Assembly (NCBI GenBank): GCA_964654125.1 | Contig: CAZZGG010000111.1 | Location: 1-8,099 of the forward strand | Source of the DNA: JAAYBY01 sp964654125 | GTDB lineage: Bacteria > Bacillota > Clostridia > Saccharofermentanales > UBA5734 | Reading direction: 5' to 3' | DNA: 8,099 nucleotides | Part shown: positions 6,324 through 8,099 of the stretch, one piece after another | How positions within the stretch are numbered: position 1 is the stretch's first letter | Layout: each line of letters begins with the position of its first letter | The notes under the pieces: generated by a model | What the model was told of the DNA's origin: nothing | What the model saw: the letters and a program-made list of their open reading frames with translations, nothing else | The model's database searches: none | Position numbers and translations under genes: made by a program

Positions 6324-8099
6324 ATGGTTATTTTATTATTTGGCATATCCAATGTCGGCAAGACTGTGACCGGCCAGCTGCTGGCTGAAAAGCTGGGCTA
6401 CCGTTTTCTGGATATGGATGCTGAAATAAAAAGGATCTACCAGACCACCCTGGAACAGTTCATGAAAGATAACCCTTTTCCTTATGAAAGGGGCAAGCTG
6501 AAGGGCCAGCTGCTGGCTGACCTGGTCAATGGGGCGAAAGAGGACACGATTATAGCTGTCAGCCCGATCTTTTATGCCAGATTCTTTAACCGGATTCTAG
6601 AAAAGGAGCAGGTTATCGCCATAGAGCTGCAGGATACAGCGGAAAATATTTTTGAGCGTCTGGTTTTTTCTGATGAAAATGATGTGATTTATGAAGATAT
6701 ACCCTATAAGGAAAAATACCGGGTTCATTATATGCGGGATATCCGAGATGACATCAACCTTAACAAGAGACTGTTCAAAAAGATCAAGCACAGGTACTTT
6801 ATTGATAACAAGCCGGTTGAACAGGTGGCTGATGAACTGGTTTTGCTGCTGCATGAGATCATGATCTGGCAAAATAGCACAAAGCTGATTGACGCGCCCA
6901 GCCTGACCTTACTGGACTGGCAACTGGCCTTGGAACTGGATGGCCAGACATATGCTTTTAATCTGACTGAATTAGCTGATGGGATACAGGAATTTGCTGC
7001 TGGCCCTGTGCGTTGGCAAGTCCAGCTGGTGCAGAAGGAAAATTCCCTGCAGCTTAGCTCCAGCCTCTTTAACAGTGGCGCCAGAGCTGTCCGCCTGGGC
7101 CAGCTGACTCTTTTACAAAGTGCAGCTCTTTGCCTGGGTGAGCCGGAGGACCAGCTGGTGGTGCTGCCCTGGCAGACCGGCCAGTCCCTGCAGCAGGTCT
7201 TCCGGCTGGGTGATCCCCAAGATCCGGGCCTGGCCCGGATCAAGCTGCAGTTTTACAACCAGACCAAAAAGACTGCTTTTCAGGCAGGCTTTATCAGTTT
7301 TCAAAGGGCCGACAGCCGGATCAGCTACACTGTCAAAGCAGGCCAGCTGCAATCGCTTTGTGCCTGGTCTGATTATGCTGATTGGCAGCTTCTGCCTGGT
7401 GAGTCAACCCGTTTGGAAACACTGCGTCTGGCTTGGGGCGATGACCCTTACCAGCAGATGGAGGACTGGGCCAAAGAGGTGGCCTCTCTCTTGCAGCCGA
7501 CGATCTGGGAGCAGCCACCGCTTGGTTATCTAGGCTGGGCCTGGACTGATCCCATTAATGGCGATGAGGCCTATGACGAGCTGACCCTGGCCAATCTGGA
7601 CGCCATTAACCAGCGCCTGGCTGGTTTTGGAGTCAATTACCTCTGGACCAGCATGACTAATATCCAGGGCGGTTTGCCGGGTAACTGGCTTAAGTGGAAC
7701 CGGCGCACCATCCCCATGGGGCGCAAGGCTTTTATCAGCGAAGTGGAAAAGCGGGGTTTTATCCAGGGCTTTTGGATCGGCCCTTTCTATATTGCTGACC
7801 GGCCTGAGCTGCTGGAGCAATTTGGTGATGCCCTCCTGCGCGACCAGGCAGGTGAGCTCCTGGTCGTTGTGCCGGCCTGGTCACACGGTGATGCGGGCCG
7901 CCTGCCCTTAAAAAAACGGCCGCGTCTTTTTGCCCTGGATCCGACCCATCCCAAGGCCCTGGATTTTATCAGCCAGGTTTTTTCGACCTATCGGGACTGG
8001 GGAGTGCGTTATTATATGGTCGATTTTTTAGAGGCCGGGGCCGGCAATGCGGCGCGTTTCCCCTATGGCAGCCATTATGATACGACTAAAGTGGCGGGC
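6324..8099 (+). CDS. Fusion: shikimate-kinase-like P-loop domain plus GH36-like alpha-galactosidase domain (3' end outside window)
   Basis: From the ATG at 6324 the frame is open for 592 codons to the window edge, with AGGAGGGG (6312-6319) 4 nt upstream. Residues 1-180 form a P-loop kinase-like domain: Walker A GISNVGKT (7-14), the shikimate-kinase-like DMD (D30, D32), VIAIEL (97-102), and a C-terminal IKHRYFIDNKPVEQVADEL (154-172). The family's Gly-Gly-Gly substrate motif is replaced by IIAVSPIFY (76-84). Residues about 190-385 look like the N-terminal beta-sandwich of GH36. From about 397 there is a clan GH-D barrel: LGYLGWAWTDP (400-410), PMGRKAFISEVEKRGFIQGF (464-483), FALDPTHPKALDF (536-548) and YYMVDFL (563-569), with D567 the expected nucleophile. 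The usual Lys two residues before it is Met (M565), and the DDGW motif is absent. There is no stop or internal ribosome binding site between the halves. The acid/base region lies beyond the window. Alpha-galactoside or related hydrolysis is inferred; the kinase substrate is unknown. Confidence 0.75.
   Translation, partial: MVILLFGISNVGKTVTGQLLAEKLGYRFLDMDAEIKRIYQTTLEQFMKDNPFPYERGKLKGQLLADLVNGAKEDTIIAVSPIFYARFFNRILEKEQVIAIELQDTAENIFERLVFSDENDVIYEDIPYKEKYRVHYMRDIRDDINLNKRLFKKIKHRYFIDNKPVEQVADELVLLLHEIMIWQNSTKLIDAPSLTLLDWQLALELDGQTYAFNLTELADGIQEFAAGPVRWQVQLVQKENSLQLSSSLFNSGARAVRLGQLTLLQSAALCLGEPEDQLVVLPWQTGQSLQQVFRLGDPQDPGLARIKLQFYNQTKKTAFQAGFISFQRADSRISYTVKAGQLQSLCAWSDYADWQLLPGESTRLETLRLAWGDDPYQQMEDWAKEVASLLQPTIWEQPPLGYLGWAWTDPINGDEAYDELTLANLDAINQRLAGFGVNYLWTSMTNIQGGLPGNWLKWNRRTIPMGRKAFISEVEKRGFIQGFWIGPFYIADRPELLEQFGDALLRDQAGELLVVVPAWSHGDAGRLPLKKRPRLFALDPTHPKALDFISQVFSTYRDWGVRYYMVDFLEAGAGNAARFPYGSHYDTTKVAG

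Noticed and set aside
6038..6361. 107-codon minus-strand ORF across the GH20/fusion junction
   Set aside because: It overlaps the GH20 C-terminus and the fusion gene start in antisense and shows no domain.
6850..6900. Separate start for the GH36-like domain, making two genes instead of a fusion
   Set aside because: The in-frame ATG near 6861 has no Shine-Dalgarno sequence upstream, and no stop codon separates the halves.
6728..7243. 171-codon minus-strand ORF
   Set aside because: It lies wholly antisense to the fusion gene, whose translation shows clear family motifs across this stretch; the antisense protein is rich in Ser, Arg and Cys, as is usual for shadow frames.
7120..7533. 137-codon plus-strand ORF
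   Set aside because: It is an out-of-frame shadow within the GH36-like part of the fusion gene, without a ribosome binding site or known motifs.

Overview
The window looks like an accessory glycan-degradation locus from a bacterium, most likely a Gram-positive one (Bacillota, Clostridia-like or Lactobacillales-like). That placement rests on strong AGGAGG-type ribosome binding sites, ATG starts, compact gene spacing, a moderate G+C content with heavy CTG (Leu) and CAG (Gln) use, and an IS1595-type transposase start of a kind common in that phylum. The assignment is low confidence because no phylogenetic marker is present.

Layout. Positions 1-107 (minus) hold the N-terminus of an IS1595-family transposase, broken by a frameshift in a T6 run. 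Positions 108-240 are A+T-rich and hold its promoter, an 8-bp inverted repeat around that promoter, and an 8-bp tandem repeat. Positions 4351-241 (minus) hold two overlapping genes. The first is a 739-residue TIM-barrel glycosidase-like protein with an amidotransferase-like domain. The second is a 641-residue DUF4838 / GH67-like protein. A 75-bp intergenic gap (4352-4426) separates these from a divergent pair on the plus strand. That pair is a GH20-type beta-N-acetylhexosaminidase (4427-6313) and, 10 bp downstream, an ORF that stays open to the window edge (6324-8099). This last ORF joins a shikimate-kinase-like P-loop domain to a GH36-like alpha-galactosidase domain.

How the genes fit together. 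None of the four main proteins begins with a recognisable signal peptide, so all are expected in the cytoplasm, acting on oligosaccharides that have already been imported. The set of one hexosaminidase, one GH36-like enzyme and two poorly characterised TIM-barrel proteins suggests stepwise breakdown of a mixed, possibly HexNAc- and galactose-containing, glycan. No transporter or regulator lies inside the window. The most unusual item is the kinase-like/GH36-like fusion, in which both halves have lost several hallmark residues of their parent families. No tRNA, rRNA, CRISPR array or convincing terminator was seen.
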